In this document: piece by piece, positions 1 to 7,126 of the stretch
How the letters are laid out: every line of letters starts with the position of its first letter
How positions within the stretch are numbered: position 1 is the stretch's first letter
Origin: Lachnospiraceae bacterium UBA7225
Lineage (GTDB): Bacteria; Bacillota; Clostridia; Lachnospirales; Lachnospiraceae
DNA: 8,760 nt
Assembly (NCBI GenBank): GCA_002473385.1
Contig: DKTR01000049.1
Span: forward strand, 1-8,760
Direction of reading: 5' to 3'
Position numbers and translations under genes: made by a program
Notes under the pieces: generated by a model
The model's input: only the letters and a program-made list of their open reading frames with translations
What the model was told of the DNA's origin: nothing
Database searches by the model: none

Positions 1-19
1 AAAAGACTTGACTAAATAG

Positions 20-1378
20 GGAGGCGCATATAGTGAATATAAAATTGGTCTTCTGCGTGACAATGGTTACGATGGCTTTATCCTTACAGACTGGCAGATT
101 ACAGAGGATGTCGACGGAGCATTTGGCTCCCGTGCATTTGGGGTAGAGGATCTGACAGAAGGCGAGCGTTTTGCACTGTTGTTTGAAAATGATGTCGATC
201 AGGTTGGCGGTACAAGCAACACGGAAGCGGCAATCGAAGGCTATAACATCATGGCAGAGGAGATTGGTGAAGAAGCTGCTCTGGAAAACATGAGAAAGCA
301 TGCAGCGAGATTTTTCCTTACACAGATGGAAACTGGATTATTTGAAAACCCATATCTGGATACTGAGGAATCTCTGGCAGCCGCATGGTCTGATGAAGCA
401 AAAGCATATGGGACAGAGCTGCAGAAGCAGTCAGTGGTTATGCTGAAGAATTCTGAAAATACGATTCATGAATACGATGCTTCGGCGGAAAAGGCAACGC
501 TTTATGTTCCGTATACTTATAAGATAAGCGGAGCAGCATGGATGGGATATACCTATAGCTGTGAACCGGTAATTGACATTGAGAAAGCAGGAGAATACTA
601 CAATGTGGTAACAGACAGCATAGGCGAGCCATCTGGCACGGATGAAGAGGGAAATGCAATCTATGTGGCGGAAGATATTATCCGGGCATCTGCAGAAGAG
701 GTTGCAGCATGCGATTATGCAGTCGTAACGATGAGAGCGCCGTATACAGACGGAACTACAGATGAGGACGGCAATTATCTTCCGGCATCTATGCAGTATG
801 CAGAGTACACGGCAGATACTGCACCGGAAAAAGCGATTGCAAATGGTACAGAAGTAATTGAGATCAGTGACGGTTACTATGGCAAAACAACGCAGGAAGT
901 AAAAGAAGACCGCTCTTACATGGGCAATACTGCACCGCAGGCAGCAAATTATGCAGAACTGGAAACATTGCAGTATGTGGACAGTGTAGTATCTGAAAAT
1001 TGTAAGGTTATTGTATCTATGGGTACAGGTTCTGCAGCAGCGCTTGTATGGACTGAAGTAGAGCCGTTGGCAGATGTTATTTTCATGCATGACAGCGATA
1101 TGAGCAGTGATATGTATGGAACAGACGTGCTTCTGGCGTTGATGACCGGTCAGACAGAGCCTTCCGGACTTCTGATTAAGCAGCAGCCGGCAAGCATGGA
1201 GGCAGTTGAAGCGCAGCTTGAAGATGTACCGCGTGACGTGGAGTGCTACGTAGATTCCGATGGAAATACATACGATTTCACCTTCGGTCTGAACTGGTCC
1301 GGCGTAATTAATGATGAGCGTGTGCAGACCTACAGCGTTGAGCCGCTGACAGCACCAGAGACAATTACAGTTTCTTAA
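20..1378 (+). CDS. GH3 glycoside hydrolase (beta-glucosidase-like), C-terminal part; 5' end missing and interrupted by TAG
   Basis: The frame is open from just after a TAG at 17-19 to the TAA at 1376-1378 and encodes the end of the GH3_N barrel and the whole GH3_C domain. The stretch SEYKIGLLRDNGYDG (from 32) leads into FILTDW; the Asp at 89-91 aligns with the GH3 catalytic nucleophile. The GH3_C part starts near 415 (QKQSVVMLKN) and ends with EDVPRDVECYVDS, GNTYDF and FGLNW plus a tail of about 20 residues. It is a clear paralogue of the next gene; the last 50 or so residues differ at only about eight positions and a two-residue indel. The GH3 acid/base Glu motif (EGYD/EGSD type) is not recognisable where expected (PYTDGTTDED). 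No start codon with a ribosome binding site precedes the homology; TTG 179 and the ATG near 250 lie inside the fold and past the nucleophile, so they are unlikely true starts. The 5' half lies outside the window. The GH3 assignment is firm; whether the gene is functional is open. Confidence 0.85.
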   Translation, partial: GGAYSEYKIGLLRDNGYDGFILTDWQITEDVDGAFGSRAFGVEDLTEGERFALLFENDVDQVGGTSNTEAAIEGYNIMAEEIGEEAALENMRKHAARFFLTQMETGLFENPYLDTEESLAAAWSDEAKAYGTELQKQSVVMLKNSENTIHEYDASAEKATLYVPYTYKISGAAWMGYTYSCEPVIDIEKAGEYYNVVTDSIGEPSGTDEEGNAIYVAEDIIRASAEEVAACDYAVVTMRAPYTDGTTDEDGNYLPASMQYAEYTADTAPEKAIANGTEVIEISDGYYGKTTQEVKEDRSYMGNTAPQAANYAELETLQYVDSVVSENCKVIVSMGTGSAAALVWTEVEPLADVIFMHDSDMSSDMYGTDVLLALMTGQTEPSGLLIKQQPASMEAVEAQLEDVPRDVECYVDSDGNTYDFTFGLNWSGVINDERVQTYSVEPLTAPETITVS

Positions 1379-1401
1379 GACATTCAGCCTCCTTTTTGAA
1401 A

Positions 1402-1430
1402 GGGCGGTCCGCAGAGCAGATGGATCGCCC
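1402..1430 (+). other. Intergenic stem-loop between the two GH3 paralogues
   Basis: GGGCGGTCC (1402-1410) and GGATCGCCC (1422-1430) can form a 9-bp stem with one G-U pair and an 11-nt loop, 24 bases after the first GH3 stop. It is followed by ATATTTG and not by a T-tract, so it is a poor intrinsic terminator. It could weaken read-through or protect the 3' end of the upstream message. No convincing promoter was seen between it and the next gene, so the paralogues may still be co-transcribed. Confidence 0.45.
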
Positions 1431-1483
1431 ATATTTGAAGGAAGATAGAAGAATATGAAAAAATATGGAGAGGGAGAAAAAAG

Positions 1484-3886
1484 ATGAGAAAAAGAATGAG
1501 TAAATTGATGGCTCTTGGGCTGGCAGTTTCTATGGCAGGCAGTACGACGGTCTGCGCAAAAGCGGATGTTATAGCCGGCGGAGAAAAATGGTCGCAGGAG
1601 GAAACAGCGGACGGCTGGATTAAGGTTACAAATGAGGGTGGGGAAACACTTGGCTACAGCAAGGATTCCGGTGTAACGATTATTGAACAGGATGGCTATG
1701 CATTCAAAGACCTTGATAAGGACGGAGAACTGGATGTTTATGAAGACTGGAGAGAAGATGCACAGACAAGAAGCGAAGATCTCGCCGCACAGCTTAGCAT
1801 TGAACAGATTGCCGGTCTGCGTTACACAGCAAAGGATCCGGGAGCAGATGCAGAGGCTTTTGAAGCGGATTTAAACAACAATGTCCGCCATTTTCTCGGA
1901 AATGCGCTGGCGCGCAGCGCTACAGATATTGTAACAGAAGAAGTTAATAAGATGCAGGAAATGGCTGAGGCATCAGAATTTGGTATTCCTGTAATACCAA
2001 GTATGGATCCGCCGTCAAAGTATATGCATGAAATGTCGGGTCTGGCTCTTGCGGCTACCTTTGATACGAAGGCTGTTAAGGAATTTTATAATGATACAGC
2101 CAAGACAATGAGATCTATCGGTGTATTTGAACTTCTTGGTCCGCAGGCAGATCTGGCGACAGAGCCGCGCTGGTCGCGCGCGTCTTCTACCTTCGGTGAA
2201 GATCCGGCACTTGTAACTGATATGATAAAGGCGGCAATTACGGGTCTGCAGTCTACCTTCGATAAGGAGGGAAACGACCTCGGCTGGGGAGAAGACAGTG
2301 TTATTGCACAGGTGAAGCATTTCCCGGGCGACGGAGCAGCAGAAGGCGGTCGTGAATCTCATAATAAGTTCGGAAAATATAATGTTTATCCAGGGGATTC
2401 CTTTAATACTGCATTGATACCGTTCTTTGACGGTGCATTTAACCTTGGCACTGCAACAGAGACAGCATCGGCAGTTATGCCGTCTTATTCGATCGCATAC
2501 GATGAGGATGAAAAATACGGTGAACTGGTAGGCAGTAACTTCAGTGAATACAAAATAAATCTTCTTCGTGAGAATGGGTATGATGGAATTATTTCTACGG
2601 ATTCTCTGATTATGGAAGGGAATGCAGGTAATGTGCCGACAATATCAGTACACGGAATGGACGGAATGGATAGCCAGGAGGTCATCTACCAGATTATTAA
2701 AATCGGAATTGACCGCATCCTGATGCCGGATTTTGGGGAAGAAGTTCCTTTTGTACAGCAGATCGTAAACTGCTATGACATGCTGGTGGAAGAGTTTGGC
2801 GAAGAAGCGGCGTATGAGAATTTCTATAGCTCGGCAGTGCGGTTATTAAGAGAGTATATTAAGACAGGCGCTTTTGAAAATCCGTATTCGGATACTGAAA
2901 AAGCAGTAGAGACTATCGATAACAGCGGAATCGGTGATTCTTTCAATGAGTTAGGGCAGAAATCTATCGTTATGCTGAAAAACAATGATGGTACGATTGC
3001 ACAGCGAAATGAGCTTCCGACGGTTTATATTCCGATGACTTACCAGGCAGCAACTCAGGGCGGAATGTTTGGCGGCAGCGGAACACCGGCTTCATGGTCA
3101 CTTCCGGTTGATGAACAGATAGCGGGTCAGTATATGAATATTGTAACAGATACAGTAGGAGAACCGGGCGGAACGGATGAAGAGGGAAACGCTGTCTACA
3201 CAGAAGAAGATATCATTCGTGCAGGTGCAGAAGAATTGACGGAATGTGACTTTGCAGCAGTATTTGTATCCGGTCCGAGTACAGGGAACGGTTATGACAG
3301 CGAGACAGATACATATAAACCGATTTCTCTGCAGTATGGTGAATACACAGCGGATTCAGAAAGTGTCCGCAAGGAGTCTATTTCACAGGGTGTTGTAGAA
3401 GAAGTGGTAGAAACACCATATGGTCCGCAGACAAATAAAACGAAAGAGGATCGTTCTTACTATGGTGAAAGCACAGTAGCTTCCAATTACAGTGATCTGG
3501 AACTGATCCGGGAGATAGCAACGGTTATACCGGAAAGCTGCAGACTGGCAGTATGTGTAACAGCATCAAATGCAATGATTTTCTCAGAATTTGAAAGTGA
3601 AGCGGATGCGATTCTGGTAAGTTTTGGTGCGGCAAAGGACAACTTCCTGCCGATTCTGGGCGGGCAGACAGAACCGGGCGGCTTATTGCCGATCCAGATG
3701 CCGGCAGATATGGAAACGGTAGAAGCACAGTCTGAAGATGTACCGCGCGATGTGGAGTGCTATGTAGATTCCAATGGAAATACTTACGACTTTGCATATG
3801 GTCTGAACTGGAACGGCATCATCGACGATGAACGTGTGCAGACCTACAGCGCAGAGCCGCTGACAACACCGGAAACAATTTCTTAA
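1484..3886 (+). CDS. Secreted GH3 glycoside hydrolase (beta-glucosidase/xylosidase-like) with EF-hand-type calcium loop
   Basis: An 800-residue exported GH3 protein. The ATG is supported by GGAGAGGGAG at 1467-1476, seven bases upstream. Residues 1-27 form a signal peptide: MRKRMSK, a hydrophobic core, then VCA-KA or AKA-D as signal peptidase I sites. Residues 76-87 form a canonical EF-hand loop (D76, D78, D80, G81, L83, D84, E87), followed by EDWR, a leader typical of this GH3 subgroup. The GH3_N barrel spans about 95-415 and includes KHFPGDG (K278-H279), an ESH motif (H293) and STDS with D373 as expected nucleophile. GH3_C spans about 490-770. Where other GH3 enzymes carry the acid/base Glu in (G/S)EGYD, this protein has GNGYD with N602; H293 might substitute, as the Asp-His dyad does in NagZ (inference). 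It is probably released to the cell exterior or wall to cleave beta-linked sugars; the substrate is unknown. It lies between a paralogue and a membrane-bound GH3 gene 17 bases downstream, probably one operon. Confidence 0.93.
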   Translation: MRKRMSKLMALGLAVSMAGSTTVCAKADVIAGGEKWSQEETADGWIKVTNEGGETLGYSKDSGVTIIEQDGYAFKDLDKDGELDVYEDWREDAQTRSEDLAAQLSIEQIAGLRYTAKDPGADAEAFEADLNNNVRHFLGNALARSATDIVTEEVNKMQEMAEASEFGIPVIPSMDPPSKYMHEMSGLALAATFDTKAVKEFYNDTAKTMRSIGVFELLGPQADLATEPRWSRASSTFGEDPALVTDMIKAAITGLQSTFDKEGNDLGWGEDSVIAQVKHFPGDGAAEGGRESHNKFGKYNVYPGDSFNTALIPFFDGAFNLGTATETASAVMPSYSIAYDEDEKYGELVGSNFSEYKINLLRENGYDGIISTDSLIMEGNAGNVPTISVHGMDGMDSQEVIYQIIKIGIDRILMPDFGEEVPFVQQIVNCYDMLVEEFGEEAAYENFYSSAVRLLREYIKTGAFENPYSDTEKAVETIDNSGIGDSFNELGQKSIVMLKNNDGTIAQRNELPTVYIPMTYQAATQGGMFGGSGTPASWSLPVDEQIAGQYMNIVTDTVGEPGGTDEEGNAVYTEEDIIRAGAEELTECDFAAVFVSGPSTGNGYDSETDTYKPISLQYGEYTADSESVRKESISQGVVEEVVETPYGPQTNKTKEDRSYYGESTVASNYSDLELIREIATVIPESCRLAVCVTASNAMIFSEFESEADAILVSFGAAKDNFLPILGGQTEPGGLLPIQMPADMETVEAQSEDVPRDVECYVDSNGNTYDFAYGLNWNGIIDDERVQTYSAEPLTTPETIS

Positions 3887-3903
3887 TACAGAGGAGATTA
3901 TTT

Positions 3904-6900
3904 ATGATTAGTATCTTAGAGAGCCTGCTCACGCCAGTTCTGATACCGATGGGAGTAAGCTCGGCAGATTTACACTCGTATCTGACAATGTGCAGCAATT
4001 ACATTTATGCATTATTAGCATTGATTGTAGCGTTTGTTACAGTTATGGCGGGAGTGCATTGGTGGGTAAAAAAGGGGACACGTCATGTGGTTCGCTGGAG
4101 CGCGTCGCTGGCATTTCTGCTTGCGGTCGTGCTGGTGGCAAACCTGGTCTGCTTTGGACCAATGTACAATAATATTTCCGGTATGCTGAATGCTTCGGCG
4201 GTTGATCTGAACGAGGATACGCAGCAGCAGAGCAGAGATACCGTGCAGCAGATCAGCGAAGAGGGGATGGTACTGGTAAAGAACGATGGTCTTCTGCCGC
4301 TCTCTTCCGATGTGACTTCCCTGAATGTGTTTGGCTGGGATTCCACGAATCCGCTGTTTGGCGGTACCGGTTCCGGTTCCTCTGACAGTTCCAGCGCAGT
4401 AGGCGTCCTGCAGTCTTTGCAGGACGCAGGCTACGAGACAAACGAAGAGCTGAGCAAAATGTATACCGATTACCGTGCAGACCGTCCGGTTATCAATATG
4501 ACGACACAGGACTGGACGCTGCCGGAACCGACAGCAGAAGCCTATACAGAGGAACTGATGAGCAATGCGGAAAGCTTTTCTGATACGGCGGTTATTGTAA
4601 TCGGGCGAAGCGGCGGCGAGGGCTCAGATTTGCCGAAGAATATGAGTGCGGTGATCAACGGAACCTACAATCTGCAGGAAGAAGTGGCGGTGGATAAAAA
4701 AGGAAAGACAAACTACAATTACACCTACACAGCGGGTACCTATACAAATAACGGCGACTATGATGATTTTGGGGAAGGTGAGCACTATCTGGAGCTTTCA
4801 AAAACAGAAGAAGATATGGTAGAGCTGGTGTGCGCTTCTTTTGAAAATGTAATTGTAGTCATTAACTCCTGCAACACGATGGAGCTTGGCTGGGTAGATG
4901 AGTATGAATCTATTGGTGCGGTTATTCTGGCTCCGGCAACCGGTGCAGCCGGCATGACGGCTCTGGGAGAGATTATGAACGGCTCGGTGAATCCGTCCGG
5001 AAAAACAGCGGATACCTTTGCCAAAGATCTGACAGCAGCGCCATCCTTTAACAATACCGGCAATTTCTCTTACACAAATGTGGATGATCTGAAAAAGGAC
5101 ATTGCGAGAATCGATGCTGCGTATGAAGGAAATCTGGCATTTGTAAATTATACAGAAGGTATTTATGTCGGATATAAATTCTATGAAACAGCAGCGGAAG
5201 AAGGGCTGATCATGTATGAGGATGAGGTGCAGTATCCGTTTGGATATGGCTTGTCTTACACATCCTTCGGGCAGCAGATCAAGAACTTTAAAGTGGGCGA
5301 AGATACCGTTACCTTTGATGTAGAAGTGAAAAATACCGGCGATACGGCAGGCAAGGATGTCATTGAGGTTTATTATACGCCGCCGTATACCAATGGCGGA
5401 ATTGAAAAAGCATCCGTAAATTTAATTGAATTTGGCAAGACAGATATGCTGGAACCTGGAAAGAGCCAGACAGTCAGCTTCGAAATTCCGCTGGAAGACA
5501 TGGCAGCTTATGACAGCGAGTGTGTGAAAACGGAAAACGGCGGCTATATTCTGGAGGCAGGTGATTATACGATCTCTGTGCGCTCTGATTCGCACACGGT
5601 TCTGGCAGAAGAGACATTTACGCTGGACGCAGATATTGATTATAGTGCGGACGGACGCATGAGCGATGGCATTACAGCGACGAACCAATTTGAAGACTAT
5701 GCAAAGGGGGATGCCGTTTATTTATCCCGTGCGGATGGATTTGCAAATTATGAAGAGGCAGCTGCTGCTCCGGCAGAAGAACTCTATATCATGGATGATG
5801 AAACAATCGAGCTGATCGATACTTCTTCGAACCACGGCTATGATGGCTCGCAGTATGACAATCCGGACGATGCGATGCCGGTTATGGGAGCTGATAATGG
5901 ACTGACGCTGGCAGACCTTACCGGAAAACCGTATGACGATGAGACGTGGGAGCAGCTTCTGGATCAGATGACATTTGAGGATATGACAAATCTGATCAAT
6001 GTCGGCGGATGGCAGACAGTAGCGGTGGAGTCGGTTGGCAAGGTCGCAACTTCGGACTGTGACGGACCGGCGGGTGTCAGCAATTTTGTGACCGGCGTGT
6101 ACGGAACGGCTTATCCGTCAGAGGTGCTGATGGCACAGACCTGGAACAAGGAGCTGATGTATATGATCGGCGCGTCTATGGGACAGGAGTATGCGGAGGC
6201 GGAAAACTACGGCTGGTATGGTCCGGCGATGAATCTGCACCGCAGCGCGTTCGCGGGACGGAATTTTGAATACTATTCTGAGGACAGTGTACTTTCCGGC
6301 TACTGTGCGGCATACGAGGTGAACGGGGCGGCGACCCAGGGTGTCTATGCATTTATTAAGCATTTCGCGCTGAACGATCAGGAGATAAACCGCTGTGCCT
6401 TCCTGCTGACCTTTGCAACAGAGCAGACCATCCGGGAGATATATCTGAAGCCGTTTGAAATGTGTGTTAAGAAATTTGAGGGTACAGCGCAGGGTATAAT
6501 GACAGCTTATAACTGGATCGGTACCGTACCGGCATACAGTAATTCAGATCTGCTGAATACAGTTCTCAGAGAGGAATGGGGCTTTGCCGGAACAGTTATT
6601 ACGGATTATAACGGTTCCTATGGCTATCAGAATACGGACAGCGCTATCCGTAACGGCGGCGATCTGATGCTTGGCTATGGACAGGCAGAATCAAATCAAC
6701 TGGAAGAGGGAAGTGCAACGCTTACGCTGGCAATGCGCCGGGCGTGCAAAAACATTCTGTACACAATTGGAAACAGCGGATATTATGCAGATCCGGCATC
6801 TGTCTCCGTCGTAGACACAGGCAGGATGGAAAAGCTCTTTTATACGATTGATGGCATCGCAGTGGCGGCAGCAGTGCTTCTCGAGCTTGCCATAGTGTTG

Positions 6901-6972
6901 CGTTACATTCTGAAAAAGAAAAAAGAGAGCAGCATAAAGGTAGAGGTTGTAAAAGAGAAGGATAAAGAATAA
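3904..6972 (+). CDS. Membrane-anchored, domain-inverted GH3 beta-glucosidase
   Basis: A 1022-residue protein; GAGGAG at 3891-3896 sits seven bases before the ATG. Helix 1 (about 32-55) and helix 2 (about 66-86) are joined by a basic loop (KKGTRHVVR). Then come GH3_C (about 119-455, EEGMVLVKN to YPFGYGLSY), an FnIII-like domain (about 456-565, KNTGDTAGKDVIEVYY), a linker (about 580-680, with NQFED and YLSRAD) and GH3_N (about 684-960). Helix 3 (about 984-1003) precedes a Lys-rich tail (KKKKESS). By the positive-inside rule both catalytic domains face outward. Catalytic signatures are intact: SGGEGSD with E239 as likely acid/base, DGPAG (720-724), GRNFEYYSED (785-794), KHFALNDQE (819-827) and ITDYN with D901 as nucleophile. 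Normal GH3 enzymes run GH3_N then GH3_C; the reversed order is known from Butyrivibrio and Ruminococcus beta-glucosidases. Last gene of the GH3 unit, closed by a terminator 24 bases after its stop. Probably a surface exo-acting beta-glucosidase or related enzyme; exact specificity is not readable. Confidence 0.94.
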   Translation: MISILESLLTPVLIPMGVSSADLHSYLTMCSNYIYALLALIVAFVTVMAGVHWWVKKGTRHVVRWSASLAFLLAVVLVANLVCFGPMYNNISGMLNASAVDLNEDTQQQSRDTVQQISEEGMVLVKNDGLLPLSSDVTSLNVFGWDSTNPLFGGTGSGSSDSSSAVGVLQSLQDAGYETNEELSKMYTDYRADRPVINMTTQDWTLPEPTAEAYTEELMSNAESFSDTAVIVIGRSGGEGSDLPKNMSAVINGTYNLQEEVAVDKKGKTNYNYTYTAGTYTNNGDYDDFGEGEHYLELSKTEEDMVELVCASFENVIVVINSCNTMELGWVDEYESIGAVILAPATGAAGMTALGEIMNGSVNPSGKTADTFAKDLTAAPSFNNTGNFSYTNVDDLKKDIARIDAAYEGNLAFVNYTEGIYVGYKFYETAAEEGLIMYEDEVQYPFGYGLSYTSFGQQIKNFKVGEDTVTFDVEVKNTGDTAGKDVIEVYYTPPYTNGGIEKASVNLIEFGKTDMLEPGKSQTVSFEIPLEDMAAYDSECVKTENGGYILEAGDYTISVRSDSHTVLAEETFTLDADIDYSADGRMSDGITATNQFEDYAKGDAVYLSRADGFANYEEAAAAPAEELYIMDDETIELIDTSSNHGYDGSQYDNPDDAMPVMGADNGLTLADLTGKPYDDETWEQLLDQMTFEDMTNLINVGGWQTVAVESVGKVATSDCDGPAGVSNFVTGVYGTAYPSEVLMAQTWNKELMYMIGASMGQEYAEAENYGWYGPAMNLHRSAFAGRNFEYYSEDSVLSGYCAAYEVNGAATQGVYAFIKHFALNDQEINRCAFLLTFATEQTIREIYLKPFEMCVKKFEGTAQGIMTAYNWIGTVPAYSNSDLLNTVLREEWGFAGTVITDYNGSYGYQNTDSAIRNGGDLMLGYGQAESNQLEEGSATLTLAMRRACKNILYTIGNSGYYADPASVSVVDTGRMEKLFYTIDGIAVAAAVLLELAIVLRYILKKKKESSIKVEVVKEKDKE

Positions 6973-6995
6973 AATCGTTATAAAGTGTAAGTTTA

Positions 6996-7027
6996 AGCGT
7001 CTCCGGAGATTTCCGGGGACGCTTTTT
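6996..7027 (+). terminator. Rho-independent terminator of the GH3 gene cluster
   Basis: AGCGTCTCCGG (6996-7006) and CCGGGGACGCT (7013-7023) form an 11-bp GC-rich stem with one U-G pair and a 6-nt loop, running directly into a T5 tract (7023-7027). It lies 24 bases past the stop of the domain-inverted GH3 gene. On the minus strand the stem is followed by only two T, so it is less suited to stop the convergent MATE transcript. No separate good terminator for that gene was seen in the rest of the 7028-7126 gap. Confidence 0.93.
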
Positions 7028-7126
7028 GAAACGGCACTTCCGCTGACCTTTAAAAAAGCGGCAGTACATTTGTGTATGAAGGATTCGCGCAGAGACGAAA
7101 TGGACGAATATGGGCGCACGGCAGAT

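Noticed and set aside
17..19. Stop-codon recoding (TAG read as an amino acid)
   Set aside because: The other three genes contain no in-frame TAG and all end in TAA, so nothing else supports an alternative code.
431..1432. A 333-codon minus-strand open frame across the first GH3 gene
   Set aside because: It lies antisense to clear GH3 homology, is rich in Cys, Arg and His as antisense frames of acidic proteins are, and has no ribosome binding site or recognisable domain.
1484..1564. Lipoprotein signal for the second GH3 protein because of the Cys at residue 24
   Set aside because: The residues before it (T-T-V) do not fit a lipobox, which needs a small residue at -1; VCA or AKA fits signal peptidase I better.
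6691..7119. Minus-strand open frames of 115-142 codons spanning the end of the inverted GH3 gene and the convergent gap
   Set aside because: They overlap the GH3 C-terminus and the terminator, show no start signal and have no family resemblance.
7028..7126. A terminator for the MATE gene using the T6 run (minus strand, 7057-7052)
   Set aside because: No adequate GC stem precedes the run; only a 4-bp TACA/TGTA hairpin is possible nearby.
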